From positions 5,700,741 to 5,764,740 of the forward strand of contig CM021322.1 in assembly GCA_010645155.1 (NCBI GenBank): DNA of 64,000 nt. Reading direction: 5' to 3'. The notes under the pieces were generated by a model. That model had not been told where the DNA came from, did not search any database, and saw only the letters and a list, made by a program, of their open reading frames with translations. Origin of the DNA: Tigriopus japonicus (Eukaryota; Arthropoda; Copepoda; Harpacticoida; Harpacticidae). Position 1 is the first letter of the stretch; every line of letters starts with the position of its first letter. A program made the position numbers and the translations under genes. Positions 10,938-22,907 of this stretch are shown piece after piece.

Positions 10938-12565
10938 TGTATTTTCCAATCCAACATTGTCAACGCCAAGCGTTGAAGGTAGCCAAAATGTCGAGAGTAC
11001 GCAACAGGTTGATCAACTCGATTATCCATAGTTTTTTGTCCTTATATTTTTACGTATCTGATTATACATGCTTAGATTTGGTGATGCATTCAGAAGTATA
11101 TTTTGTTACGAATACTGTCATTATGCACGTGTATGGAAGAAACATGAAATAGAGAAAAGCCCATGAACTGTAAAACAACAGCGTGTAAAGAATGTTTTAA
11201 TCCATGGCACACGACAAACATGTTGAATGTTTAGTTTCCTTTTGTTTTAAGGGAATTGCAATCAAGGTGATCTCGAAGATGAGACCGGTGAACTTTATTT
11301 TCACAAAATAACCCACAGTTGTAAGAAATTTGACTGTGCACATTTGAAAATGGGAATAGGCTAACAACTTTCTTGCCGCATATGAATGTTTTTTTAGGGC
11401 GTTGTTCAAGGTTTTTGCGGATTTTAAAGTTCAAGAAAATGTTTGCTGAAAATGGAGAATATTACGATATACGTACGAGAGTCACGAAGGCAAATACCGG
11501 ATTCGCTGATTTTATAATCTTTATTGCGAGAAACATTTTCTCATGGATACATCAAATTATTACAGTTTTTTATGTCATGGTTACGAATAGGTTTGCACAT
11601 TGACTATGGTTCGAGAGGCCCTTTCTACGTATGTTCATGAAGGATTTAATCTTGGGATTTTATTACAGTTATGTCATTAATCAAGGATACCTTTAACCTC
11701 GTGCATTTTTGAGTTATTGGTTTCCTGCATTAATACCAGAAAAACTGTTTTTCGAAGTTTTGGAGATAAATATCCTGTAATTTCAATGCGCTTATTGAAT
11801 CTTTTTGACAAATCGGTCATAGACGTTGGAGAAGAAGCATTTAATATTAACTTTCAAAGTTGCCAATTTTTAACTCCATTGAGCATATGAAAGAGGATTG
11901 CTCCATTTTTTACAGTGAATGCTACCATGAGCGTATTTGCATGCTGACACATGGTCCTGCATTGTTTTGATTCAAAAGACAGTCACTTGATCACTATTAA
12001 GGATACTCTTGGTTGGCATACTGGCATAAATTCGTCACATCTTTGAAAGTTCTATCTTTTCCCATCATTAAAAAATATTTGACACCCATCTCTGTTGCTA
12101 AAATGTTCACAATCTGAATGCTCTCTTGTGTCAAGATTTTTTATTTGATGAAACACACTCTTATGATCATGATGGATACCAGGCCTCGTTGAAATGATTT
12201 GTATCAGCAAGGACCGGCTCAGTTTCTTCCTCTTGGCAATTTTAATTTAATAATTTTACTTGCCAAGTTCCCTGCAAGACCATATTCATTATTTTTCCTC
12301 ACTGTACTTCCATCCCTACACCTCAAAATTGATTAAACCTACAATGAAGTCTCTTACTTTCAAGTAGTATTGTGAAAAAATGGTGAACGACAGCTGCAAA
12401 CTTATATTGCAAATCTTGTGCCAAAAATATTCAAAAATCCTCTCCCAACCCTAAAATTGTGATACTAGGACTCATTGTTTGTATAAAAAGGTCAATACGG
12501 TTCTTGCTTTGGTGACCCTCTCATACATCGTGCATACCCCTGCTCTGGATTGGTGGCGTTGACAG
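10938..12565. other. Intergenic DNA, no gene seen
   Basis: AT-rich sequence downstream of the PXMP2-like gene. Short open frames on both strands overlap each other and show no domain signature. No RNA gene or clear repeat was recognised. Confidence 0.5.
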
Positions 12566-12807
12566 GCGTGCTTTAGGGCAATGTCTTGGAAATGGGACCA
12601 GTTCTCGTCCACGAATTTATCAATAAGCTCCAACTTCCCCAAACCTGAAATGGTTTGCCGATGACTCCAAAATATCTCGTCGTACTACTTTGCTGAACAA
12701 GAACTTGATCACCTCCAAGAGGATCTAGATTGCATTGAGGGAGAGACTATGGCGCACGGGATGTCGTTTGACGATGGAAAGTGCGTGGTCCACCGTTTTG
12801 GTTGAAT
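12566..12807 (+). pseudogene. Decayed non-LTR retrotransposon reverse transcriptase fragment
   Basis: Three frames in succession on the plus strand give conserved reverse transcriptase blocks. The first is GNVLEMGPVLVHEFINKLQL, corresponding to the QGSVLGPVLF-FIND block. The second is KWFADDSKIS, the catalytic FADD block. The third is LQEDLDCI, then GMSFDDGKCVVHRFG, the post-catalytic block ending in a KC-V-H-G motif. At least two frame changes and internal stops separate them, so the copy is dead. The order and spacing fit jockey/CR1-type RT domains. Confidence 0.8.
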
Positions 12808-14195
12808 ATCTTTAAAATTCATTCTTGAGATGAACGGCCATGTGACTCTGGCCTTGTTAAAACCGCAAGGTTTCTAAATGTTCCAATCGTGAGTCTTGGT
12901 TTCTTTTTAATCCCAAGATAAGGTTGATCAACCCCAATACTTGAATCTAGGAACTAGGAACACACAATTTTGGGAATGGTTTGAGCTAAATTTAAACTAA
13001 CGAATTTTGTGAACGTGCAGGTTAGGGTTGCGAATAATGGGAAAAGGTAAAAAGCAAAGAGATGTTCCATGAAAGTGGACTTTATAAGACTTTATAACGA
13101 GTTGAAAAAAATTGGCATCGTAATCAGGGGAGTTCTGAATCGGCTTCCAACATTTTCTATCCATTTTTTGCTAATCAAGCAATCCACAAAGGGCATTATT
13201 CTCTTTGAATAATGTTTATTTAACATTTGGTTATACAGTGAGGTACAAGTGTTCATTGCTATGTTTATAATTTGATGGAGAAATATGGATAGTTTGGTTT
13301 TCCTCTTGGGTGGAATTTTGGTCCCATTTTTGGACACAAAAAGAAAATTTCACTTTACACATTCACCATTTATGACAAAAAAACTGATCACAGTAATACC
13401 TCACGAACTCTATCAATTTGTGAGCTTGTTCGATGTTTTTTCCCAAATAACTTGAATGCAGATTTCCTGCAAATATGGTTTTGAAACCTAATATGAAATA
13501 ATAATATGAAATATGAAATAAGTGTTTCTTTACCTTTTTAACCGTGAACCTAAATTTGGACAACATTAGATTCGAAAGCGAGACTGAAACTGAAAATACC
13601 TGCCACAATAAATTGTGCCTGAAAATTTCTGACGACACAGATAGTTTCTGAACTAAAACAAAGTTGCTTTTCTTCTTTTCGGAATGGCATAAAGTAAAAG
13701 CCAAAAAACTAGACCTATGAGGCTAAAAAGCCTGAATATTTTTTACAATTTTTCTTACATCCATGTTTTTCGTCTATTTTCTTGCTGTTTTAAGACCTAT
13801 TTCCAATTTTAAGGCTAAAGACTGGTCTACACGTTAAATAATGCGTCAAATATATGTCAAAAATTATCTAAATGTTTGATGAACCAAGTACTACGTATGT
13901 ATGAGTCATACATGAAACATTTAGACAAAGATTTCTTTACCTTTGAATTGTGATTGATGAATTATTTGGCGTGTACCCTTTAAAAACCTGTAAAGAAGAA
14001 TCACAACGCACAAAGTCTAGCCTTTTCAAAATCAGCTCATCCACAAACTACACCAGCCTGTGATTTGTGCTCTCACCAATTTCGCATTTTACTATCACAG
14101 GGTATGTGCTATTGAGAAAAAAGTTCCTTATATATCCACCAAATCCCATTGCAACATACGGTACGATATATCATACATACACATCAAAAGCGTTT
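12808..14195. other. Intergenic DNA, no gene seen
   Basis: AT-rich, with short overlapping open frames lacking any signature. The rest of the retrotransposon at 12566 could not be traced here. Confidence 0.5.
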
Positions 14196-14203
14196 GCCTA
14201 GAT

Positions 14204-14465
14204 CAGGGGTCGGCAACCGGTGGGCCGCGGCCCACATGTGGGCCTAACGGTGATCGTTAGTGGGCCCATTGGCAATGAGGAAAGTCCTAAAAAGTGGGGC
14301 CCAAGAGACATCCATAGTACTGCCCACAATACTGCCCTTGTGGGCCCAGAGGTCTTTGATCAATAATTTGTGGGCCCATGAACCTGCCACCATCTGTATG
14401 GTGGGCCCCAAATTCACCAAACCAAATTTGGTGGGCCTTGACACAAAAACGGTTGCCGACCCCTG
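14204..14465. mobile_element. hAT MITE, 262 bp, perfect terminal repeats and target duplication
   Basis: The termini are perfect inverted repeats of CAGGGGTCGGCAACCG. Both flanks carry the identical 8-bp sequence GCCTAGAT (14196-14203 and 14466-14473). The interior is GC-rich against an AT-rich background and carries about eight copies of the core GTGGGCC in both orientations, the kind of subterminal repeat that hAT transposases bind. There is no coding capacity. Confidence 0.95.
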
Positions 14466-14473
14466 GCCTAGAT

Positions 14474-15661
14474 GAACTCCCATGTCTAGAGATCCTGTTG
14501 ATGAATTACTTTATCCTTTTATACAAGCTTGCCTTTGGCGCAATTTTTAAATTCCAACTATATTTTGAAATTGCCAACACCCTCAACATTGTAAACGGCG
14601 TGCTTTAACGTAAGTTATCTTCTAATTGGTTTCATGCTAACAATTGACACAGCTTTCATTTGTATTTGTCTCGCTTTTCTGATCTTTTTTGAGGCACATT
14701 CACAAAAATTGTGCTTTTCATGCACTCTTCGCCATATTTTGGCGCTTTCCTTCTCTAACAATGTGGATATCACTCGTAATATTGAAGTAATTCTTCTTCT
14801 TTCACTCTGATTGCTATGAAGACAAGCTGTCAGGTTGTTTTTTTCGAACAATTAATTCCACGTCGCCCTAAACGTTCGTTTGGAAAAAACGTTCTTTTTC
14901 AACGTTTATCGAAAACCAATGAGTTTTAAAACCAATTTCACGCATGGAAATACATTCCAGTTATATCACACCCAACATTAGATAAAATTGAATCTGGATG
15001 TTTGAACTCTCAGATGGGCAGAATTCGGAATCTTGAAACTTAGTACGAGGAAAGTCTGGACGCGCGACTACATATAACCAGTTCCAGCAGGGATGGGCAA
15101 TTTGGACTTTGACCGAAGTTCTGCCACAAAAACGGAAATATTTCTCGTAATCAAAAAGGGGAAACATAGACAACTTCTCATTTCAAATTTCGAAATGCTA
15201 ATTGTGAACTGAAAATAGTGGCATGTCTGATCCCTGAACAATCTTCAATTAATATGAACATAGCGGAGGATGGATCAAATCAAGTTGTTAGGAAACAACT
15301 AGTCCATCACGTTGTTTTGATTCTATCGGTTAAACATTGATTATTCATCATATTGCAATTTTAAACTACCTCCCATATTCTGTAAAAATGTGCTCAGTTC
15401 TTTGAAGAACTGGTTCCCATTTCCATTACTTTGTTTCAAGAATTTTTGCCATTGTCTACCTACCAAAAAATGGTCGAACAATAAACAAATAAATGAATTA
15501 GTTTCCACATGGTGGTCAAAACCGACTTTTAATCTTTAGCCAACCCTGGTTCTTCGTTGCCACAAGTTTCAAAAACCAATGGTTAGGAATTGGGGCTCAT
15601 TCTCTCAGATTCATTTCATCTGAGCCCGCATCAACAAGTCAATTTTAGTAATTTTACAACT
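14474..15661. other. Intergenic DNA upstream of urate oxidase
   Basis: No gene is recognised. The last 100 bp are probably the urate oxidase promoter and 5' UTR. A TTTTAG acceptor-like site ends at 15648, thirteen bases before the chosen ATG, so a 5' UTR intron is possible. Confidence 0.45.
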
Positions 15662-17018
15662 ATGGGGTATACCATCACTGATCGCGAGTATGGCAAGTCT
15701 TTGGTCAAGCTTTTACACATTAAACGCGAAGGCTTGGTCCATACCATCAAGGAATTCGAGGTTGCCACGAAGCTGAAGCTCAACTCGGAGAAAGATTACA
15801 TTGAGGTAACATACGCCTTTTTATAATATGACAATCTTAGCCTTCATGACTCTCCTTATTCCCCTGAATAAACGTTTCTTCAAGATCAAGATGTTGAAGA
15901 GGAACAAATATTTTCAAATATTGTTTCATATATCTAATAGGGTAACAATGAGGACATCGTGGCCACGGATTCGCAAAAGAACACTGTCTATCTTTTGGCC
16001 AAACGTTATGGGGTGACTAATCCTGAAAGTTTTGCCCTTCTCTTGGCACGACACTTTCTGAACCAGTACAGCCATGTGGTTCGAGCCAGGATCGAAGTAG
16101 TGGAACATCCGTGGAAGAGGATCACTTACAAAAATGGACGAGAGCATAACCACGCTTTCTTGTCGGTTCCAGATTGCGAGCGTTCCACCAAGGTAAGCTT
16201 TGCCATAGCTCCAGTAATGGTTACCCCCAACACAATTGAAGCTCATACAGTTAGTTACCTGTACGATTAAATTAAGGAAAAAATATTTGCTTTATCCGAA
16301 GATACCTCTACAAATACTCGAACAAAGATAAAAATCCTACATTGCATTGACATTTGGATCGCTAACAGCTCTTGATTTATTCAGACCATAACAAAAGCAT
16401 CAAAGCACTATAATGGGTTTATTCCTTTGATGCCCACTGCAGGTCACTCTCACAAGAAACGGCAGTGCCCAAGTGGAATCAGGCTTGAACAAATTGCAGG
16501 TCTTGAAGACCACGCAATCAGCATTCGTCAACTTCTACCGAGATGAATACGCCTCCTTGCCTGATATGGAGGACCGCATCTTTTCCACCGTAGTCAAGGC
16601 CAACTGGAAATACGACTCCATTGCCAATGTCAATTTCGATCAAGCCTTTGAAAAGGTAGGATTCTGGAACAGATGCACCATGTACATGCATTGCAATAAC
16701 TTTTCTTCTAACTGCTTATGAATTTCTCAGGTTAAATTAGCCATATTGAAAGGGTTTGCGGGTTGTCCCGATCGCGGGGTATATTCTCCTTCTGTCCAGC
16801 AATCCATGTATTTGATTCAAAAGGATGTTTTGGACCAACTCCGACAAGTGGGCGAAATCTACATGCAGATGCCCAACAAGCACTATTTCTCGGTGGACCT
16901 ATCCAAATTTCCACGCGTCGGATCCAAGACCAACGACCAAGTATTTTTACCCGTGGACAAACCTTCTGGCATGATCGAAGCTACTTTGACCAGGAACGAT
17001 TTCAGAGCCAAATTGTAG
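15662..17018 (+). CDS. Uro (UOX): Urate oxidase (uricase)
   Basis: Catalyses oxidation of urate to 5-hydroxyisourate in peroxisomes, a step of purine breakdown. Four coding exons (15662-15805, 15941-16192, 16443-16655, 16731-17018) join in phase 0 to give 298 residues, a normal family length. Active-site residues are present: the YGK lysine at 12, Thr57 in IVATDSQKNT, Arg165 in FYRDEY, Gln226 in SPSVQ and His254 in MPNKHYF. The C-terminus is AKL, a type 1 peroxisomal targeting signal. I chose the ATG at 15662; an in-frame ATG at 15590 would add 24 residues that do not resemble the family. A poly(A) signal AATAAA lies at 17051. The gene appears intact and functional. Confidence 0.97.
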
Positions 17019-17050
17019 CATTAAACGTTTTACCATAGAGAATATATGCC

Positions 17051-17056
17051 AATAAA
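17051..17056 (+). terminator. Poly(A) signal of urate oxidase
   Basis: Canonical AATAAA 33 bases after the urate oxidase stop codon. Confidence 0.75.
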
Positions 17057-19947
17057 GTCATTTACACTCCTTCGTAAGGGATGTCCTAATACGAGTAGAA
17101 GGTACTAGAGTGCTATCTTAGTAGTATCAAAATGAATCAGGTCTTGGAACAGGTCGAGGATCAAGGGATCTAGTTAGCTTTTGACGTATGATCAGGCAGG
17201 CAATAAAATGAGCCAGTTTTCCATCATACAGCTGGATTCATTGCTGTTCAAAAGCAAACGACGTTGGTAGAACCGGAATCGTACGAAAGTGACGTCTTGA
17301 AAGTCCCTCCACACAACCGGTTGGATGGACCATATCTCTAGTTCAAATCTTCGAGCCCAAACGATACAACCAGTCCAAGCCGAGTCACGCTGAACTTGTA
17401 GATAGACTGGTTTGAATGCTGCAGGAAAATAACCTGCCTCGACGTGTGAGCCTTGATCGCATTCAACTGATTAGAGATAGAAAACCCACTTTGGGCCTGA
17501 GTGACCTGGGCTCTACGAAGGCCTCAAAGCCTATAATGTATTATTCCGTTTCCCTATTCTTCGTGACTGGCTATTCTTACTGAGGTCCGCTTGCAACGTA
17601 TGAACTTGATGTTCAAACTCATTTGAATTTGAAAAGGAATACAGCTGTCAGAGAGTACGAGAAAATGGTGAATAAATTTTGTCGAACAAGTAAACAAAAC
17701 ATCAGTTGAAATGGCCAGTCACATAAAATTGGCATTTTAAATGCATCTATTGAAACATTTATTATCTCAGAAGTGGGAGTTATTTGTAACTGGCACTTTC
17801 TTATTCGGGGATAACCCAAAAATAGCATTACCAAAGGGGTCTTGGTATTATTTTATCTTTTTTTGGAACAAAGTGCCACCTGCTCATGTAATCCCTTAAG
17901 CAACAAAGCTTGGAAGGTCACAGCAAAAATGTAGACCCCAAACAATGCATCTTGACACCCGAATTCGTCCCGTTTTTTCGAACTTAAATCAGTACGTGTT
18001 GGACATGGCAGCACGAAACTTAATCGTGTCAATTGGAGAACGGAAAAAGAGTTAAAAAAAAGAGTGAAAGATTACATTGTCAAAATGTTTACATGTTTAC
18101 ATGGTCAGCGTGTCAGAATGTGTCAGTGTCAAAATATAATTTCTTAAAGCACAAAATGACCTTTACAAAGTTTGCCTTAAAAGGGGCAAAAACGTTTGGA
18201 AAAGATAAATTTCTTTTTCTTTCGCAACTTTTCCCTTTTTGGGCTGAAAATTTGCACTTCTCTTTTTCGGTCCCAAAAACTTAGCTGTTAATTTTTAAGT
18301 TGAAAATTATTGTGCTCTTTCTTTCAGCTAGAAAAAAATGGCGACCCTCTTTGTAGTCGGATCTAAATTTTGAAAAGCTTTAAGGTCTGAAAAACTCCAT
18401 AAAAGTCTTAAGAAAATGGGAAAAAATCGGAAAAATTGGCAAAAACAGCCAAAAAAATGTTTTTTAAAATACCTCAAATAAGAAACACTTTCTCATCCCT
18501 CAAGTCATTGCTCATAATGCCTCGACTTTGCTCGTACTTTCTGCATTTGATGAATCATTTTTGATCAGAGCCACATTGTTGCAATGTGTAATTTATATTT
18601 AACTAAGTCGAGGATCAAAATTGTCGTCATTTTCTAATACAATCAAAGTTAGATTAAAAAGTATTGTCCGTCGCTTTTACATTATTCTTTTATCCCAAGT
18701 TATTCGGATCCAATATTGATTGTTCCTCGGAATGTTATGAAAGTACCCTTAAAACCTGTCGTTAACCATATTAGTTATAGTAACCTTAATGCCAAAACAT
18801 TCGACTAAGGACTCTACCTCCCACAAATAAATAATAGTTTGGGTTTGTGAGCTTTGTATGGTGATTGAAGAGACTCGTAGACCGGAATGAGAGATTACAT
18901 CATTCGTTGTTGAGATGCGTTCTCAGGTTCTTGGGTCGAACGTCGAACTGCAGCTTTGTCAATCGAGTTCATTAAGTACAACTCATTTTAGATGATATTT
19001 AAGCGATTGCCAACAACTTGGAAGTTAGGACCTCTCTCCGGGAAACTTTAAAACGCTTTTCCAAACCCACAGACGGAGAACCAATCTGATACCGGACAAG
19101 AGATTGCCTATTGGAAAAACTGGATGGCTGGCTTCGCTGGCCGGGCGAGGATCAAACCTCCGACCCTAGCACCCACAATCCAAAAACATGAGTTCACTCA
19201 AACAAGGGTCCACTGACAAGAATCGGGCATGTACGAAGACCAACAATTTAACACTCAAGAAGTTGGATTCCCACAATTTCAGTACACAAGATGGCTCTGA
19301 AGTTCACAATTTGAGACTTTCCCGAAAGCTTTGGACCCACCAAAATTACTTTCGGGCTGACATGGTTGTTCTCAAGATTATTTTGTGGCGTTGTAAAGTC
19401 GTGTGGGCTCCAGTGGATGTTTATTAGTTGGTCATAAACTTATGATAGCCCCAGCTAACTTCTACAGAGTCCATTGATTACAAGAACTAATTTCTAATCT
19501 TATTGTCTTAGTTATGTTGGGAATATACGATGCAAGGGGCATTTGAATAACTGTTTCTATTTAGGAATGTTCCTCCATCGAGAAGAAAAATGAATGCATA
19601 AGAAAAGGTGCAACGTTCAATTTAAAAAACTATTTTCAACAAAATCATGCACTCATATGTTTTGAGCATTTAAAAAAAACGAGCTTGCATTGTCATGCAT
19701 TTCCCAAGCTTTGTTAATACTTTTCTTGGACTTTCCTTTTCTCATGATTTCATGCGCGCACTTTTAGGTTTACCCATAACACTATTGCAATTCAACCTTA
19801 AACGCTACATTTTTTTTCAATTTTTATTCATTCCAAATAAGCTATGTTAAGTAGCCCAAAGTGTCATCTGTTTGCACCTTTTTTCGAAGCATTTGCTCTG
19901 ATTTCAAGACTTTTCACGACAGCGAAGGTATCACTTTTTGATGGATT
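17057..19947. other. Intergenic DNA between convergent genes, no gene seen
   Basis: AT-rich with short signature-free frames. A segment at 19130-19180 reads on the minus strand as GGTTTGATCC, close to a tRNA B box, but I find no matching A box or cloverleaf, so no SINE or tRNA is called. Confidence 0.5.
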
Positions 19948-19953
19948 TTATTT
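19948..19953 (-). terminator. Candidate poly(A) signal of the AttH/CrtC-like gene
   Basis: AATAAA on the minus strand, 80 bases after the stop codon at 20033. Confidence 0.5.
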
Positions 19954-20032
19954 TAAGACCTTCCAACAGTGTGTTTTCCGGTTAAAATACAACGGCCAAT
20001 GAGTTGGTTGCTAAAACTGAAAAAATCCATGT

Positions 20033-22695
20033 TCACATCACACGACTGACATTCCTATTTTGCCATTCGCAGATCCCAGTTCCAGGAACACCATTTACTT
20101 TATACCGTGCAAAGCACTCAAAAATTTGGCACTCTTGTTCTTCGCCATAGAAATGCGCCATCCTTTCTTCAATGTCCACTTGCATTTGATATTCTTGGTC
20201 ACCTTAAATGGAGAAACATGGAATCAGATAAGATGGACGAATGAAATCTTTAATTTTAATTCTTTGCACTGTGTACATAGAATTAATTCTACGTACAAAC
20301 ACAAGTTGCTCCGAAATGAATGTGACGAATTTCAGCACAGATTTAGAGACCCTTTTGCAGGGTTGCAAAGGAGCCACTGGCAAGGATAAACATTAAGGAC
20401 AACCCCTGTTTTCCATTCAAGCAAAAAAAATCTGCAAATTCCCTTTGATCTCTAAATTTTTTATTCTATCAATTCATGGGAATACCAGCCACAACGAAAG
20501 TGTCAAGTCAATTGACATACTGTACACATTGTTGTATTGGATCCTGTGGAGAATGACTACAAATCTTACAAAGGAATCATGGAGAATACAAAACAGGGTG
20601 TACCATAATGGTTTTATGTTGTCTTTAAGTTTTCTGATTGTTTCGAGGATAGGCACAGATTTAAAGCTATTGCACACGTATTGTCAGTCAATGAAATAAA
20701 TGGCTCTTACCTGCCAAGAAAACAAAACCATATTGACGGGGAGGGTCTCCCCCTTCGCCATGATTGGCCAATTCTAGGGAACAGTGATCCACGGGCCAGA
20801 TGGATCCGTTTGCCAAGCAAACAAATCCACATTCCAGGCTGAATATTGTCAAATAATAAAAATGGCATTGTTTAAGTACGGTTGGCACTTGAAAGTCTTA
20901 CGTTGTGCAAGTATGCGGCTGGCAAACAACTCCAATCACTGCCTTCCAACGATTTGAGAGAAACACATGATGGAACACATAACGATGCATAAGTTTCCAA
21001 TCCCGCTTGGTGCCTAGAAAGAAACAAATTTCGAGCGAATGATTATTTTTACCTCACTCAATACCAGGTCCCATGAATTTACAATACCGAAACTGTGGTC
21101 TCTAAAAGATTGGAACTCCAATATCAAAGGCTTGATCCTATTGTCCATTTGAACTTGAACTTGGAGGTCTCCAAGTTGTTCGTAATGAGTCTGATGAGCT
21201 CTGAAAGGACACTATTATGTGTCATGATTGTTTGCTTCAACACAACTTATGCATTTCCACTTTATTGCGCACTTTTGCAAATCCGAAAAATATTGTTTGT
21301 TCCATGGTTCTTTGGCAAAGATTCGGGCAGTTGCCGAAGTAGACATGTCCGTGTCGTAGTCGAAGATCCCATGGTCAGAGAACCAATCACCATCGATTCG
21401 GACATGCATAGGTTTTCCCTGTGTTCAAGGGAAAAATTCAAAGCTGCATATTTGTCGGAGTTTAACTGAACTCTTACCTTTCCTGAAACATCATGGACTG
21501 GGCCCTCGAATTGGATGGACCAACGTCGCAATGGTTCCAAAAGTTTTAATTTTAGGCCTTTGGAGTCCCATGCGTTTTCTTTGTCGGAATCGACTGATGT
21601 GTCTGGTAACCAAGTTCCTCGAAATAATCCCAATCCCGCCAACTGAAATATTCATTTACATTTTTTTTGTGAAATGGAATTTCACTTTTCATACGTCGTA
21701 CAAATTGATTAATTCCTTTTGATCGTTAAAGATTGCCATCAATAGTGCGCTAGCCATCATGAGTGATTGATGTCTTGTTAGGGAAGAAAACGTAAAGATA
21801 GAAGAAATAGGATTGAAAACGTGCGAGATTTTCACCTTAAGGAGCACATACAGAATAGGTGGATTGTAGCCAAAATTGAATATCTAGCTAGAAATGAATT
21901 ATTTCACCCCCACGGGTGAGAGGTTGTGTCAATACAAATATTTTAAGTTCCGTCAAGACGGTCAAATCCAAGCACAGGGGAAAAAAAATTACGTCGTATT
22001 AACAACCAAGAAATGCTTTTGGAATGATCATGTTTGCAAAAGAATGCCGTGGTTTTAAAAAGTAAAAAATATAACCTCAACATATATTTTTTTCTCAATT
22101 TGGATTTCAGACATTGGACAAAAACTGTGTCGTTGCACACTTCAACTTCAAGTGTCGAAAAAAAAAAACTCAATCCCGGATCTCGTTATAAGTGCCCTTA
22201 GATAAAAAATATTCTAAATAACGAAAAGAAAACATCCATAGAGTCAAATCATGCTTACTTTCAAATAAAGAACACTGTTGCACTTTTTGTTCTTTTTCCG
22301 CTCCATTGCTGCTACCAAATAGTTTCCGCTCTGATCTGAACCACTGAAAAAAACTGCATCGAAGGCTTTGGGGTCATCAGAAAACACCTGAGCCCGTTCC
22401 ATCTGGCGAGGATCTGCGTAAGACTTTTTGCCACGCCCAGCCTCACCCGAGGTCGGCGATCGAGCGGCCGAAAACTGAAGAGTAATTTCGCTTTTCAGAG
22501 ACGACACGTTCCAATATGTTTAATTTCTCCATTCCGTCGTACCTTCCGAAGGGACACCAAGAGATAAAAGGCACAATATTTCAGTGCATAGAAAGGACCT
22601 TTTTGACTGTAGATGCCATTTCTCGCTTTGGGCCATTTCAAATTCCATCTTAGGGTGAGTAGAATCAGCACACAAATCACAACCCAAAGCCACAT
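20033..22695 (-). CDS. Membrane-anchored AttH/CrtC-like (lipocalin-like fold) protein
   Basis: Eight exons on the minus strand: 22543-22695, 22259-22474, 21478-21642, 21273-21418, 21088-21200, 20902-21013, 20711-20838 and 20033-20202. They join without frame conflict into 400 residues. Residues 1-17 (MWLWVVICVLILLTLRW) form a membrane anchor or signal anchor. Family-like blocks follow: AFDAVFF-SGSDQSGNYLV (about 87-105), GLGLFRGTW, RRWSIQFEG, FDYDTDM (197-203), EPWNKQYF, HQTHYEQLG, and the core FRDHSFGTKRDWKLMHRY (259-276), which resembles the RDHSWG-RDW signature of AttH/CrtC-type two-domain lipocalin-like proteins. The C-terminal part has HGEGGDPPRQY and VNGVPGTGICEW. From memory, related modules occur alone or ahead of phosphoenolpyruvate-synthase-like domains in crustaceans and chelicerates; no such extra domain is present here. 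Catalytic function is unknown. The start is the ATG at 22695; an in-frame ATG at 22764 would place charged residues before the anchor. Confidence 0.82.
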
Positions 22696-22907
22696 TTTGT
22701 CTACTAAGACGGAGCGCAAAGCAAACCTTATCAACTTGTTGCTAAGAGATAATGTTTCAATCAATCATCCACTCCATTTATTTCACGTGTCAAGTCATCC
22801 CTGTTCTTGTTCGGGATGACAATCAGAACAGTTACTAGGTACACGAGGACATCATTAACAACTATTTTGTTGTAGGATCCAAAAAAGAGGTCGGGATAGG
22901 AAGGGAT
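22696..22907 (-). promoter_or_regulatory. 212-bp gap between the OLA1 stop and the downstream gene start
   Basis: OLA1 ends at 22908 and the next gene on the same strand starts at 22695. The gap must hold the OLA1 3' end and the promoter and 5' UTR of the AttH/CrtC-like gene. An AATAAA (22907-22912, minus strand) overlaps the OLA1 stop codon. Separate promoters or a shared transcript cannot be told apart from sequence. Confidence 0.4.

Noticed and set aside
15590..15661. Upstream in-frame ATG of urate oxidase
   Set aside because: The added 24 residues do not resemble the family, and the ATG at 15662 matches the usual N-terminus.
19100..19190. tRNA or SINE-like B-box on the minus strand
   Set aside because: Only a near match to the B box. 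There is no A box at the right distance and no cloverleaf.
20105..20130. Apparent frameshift in the last exon of the AttH/CrtC-like gene
   Set aside because: Re-reading shows a run of five A on the plus strand. With five, the frame continues cleanly as QIFECFARYKV, so the gene is not broken.
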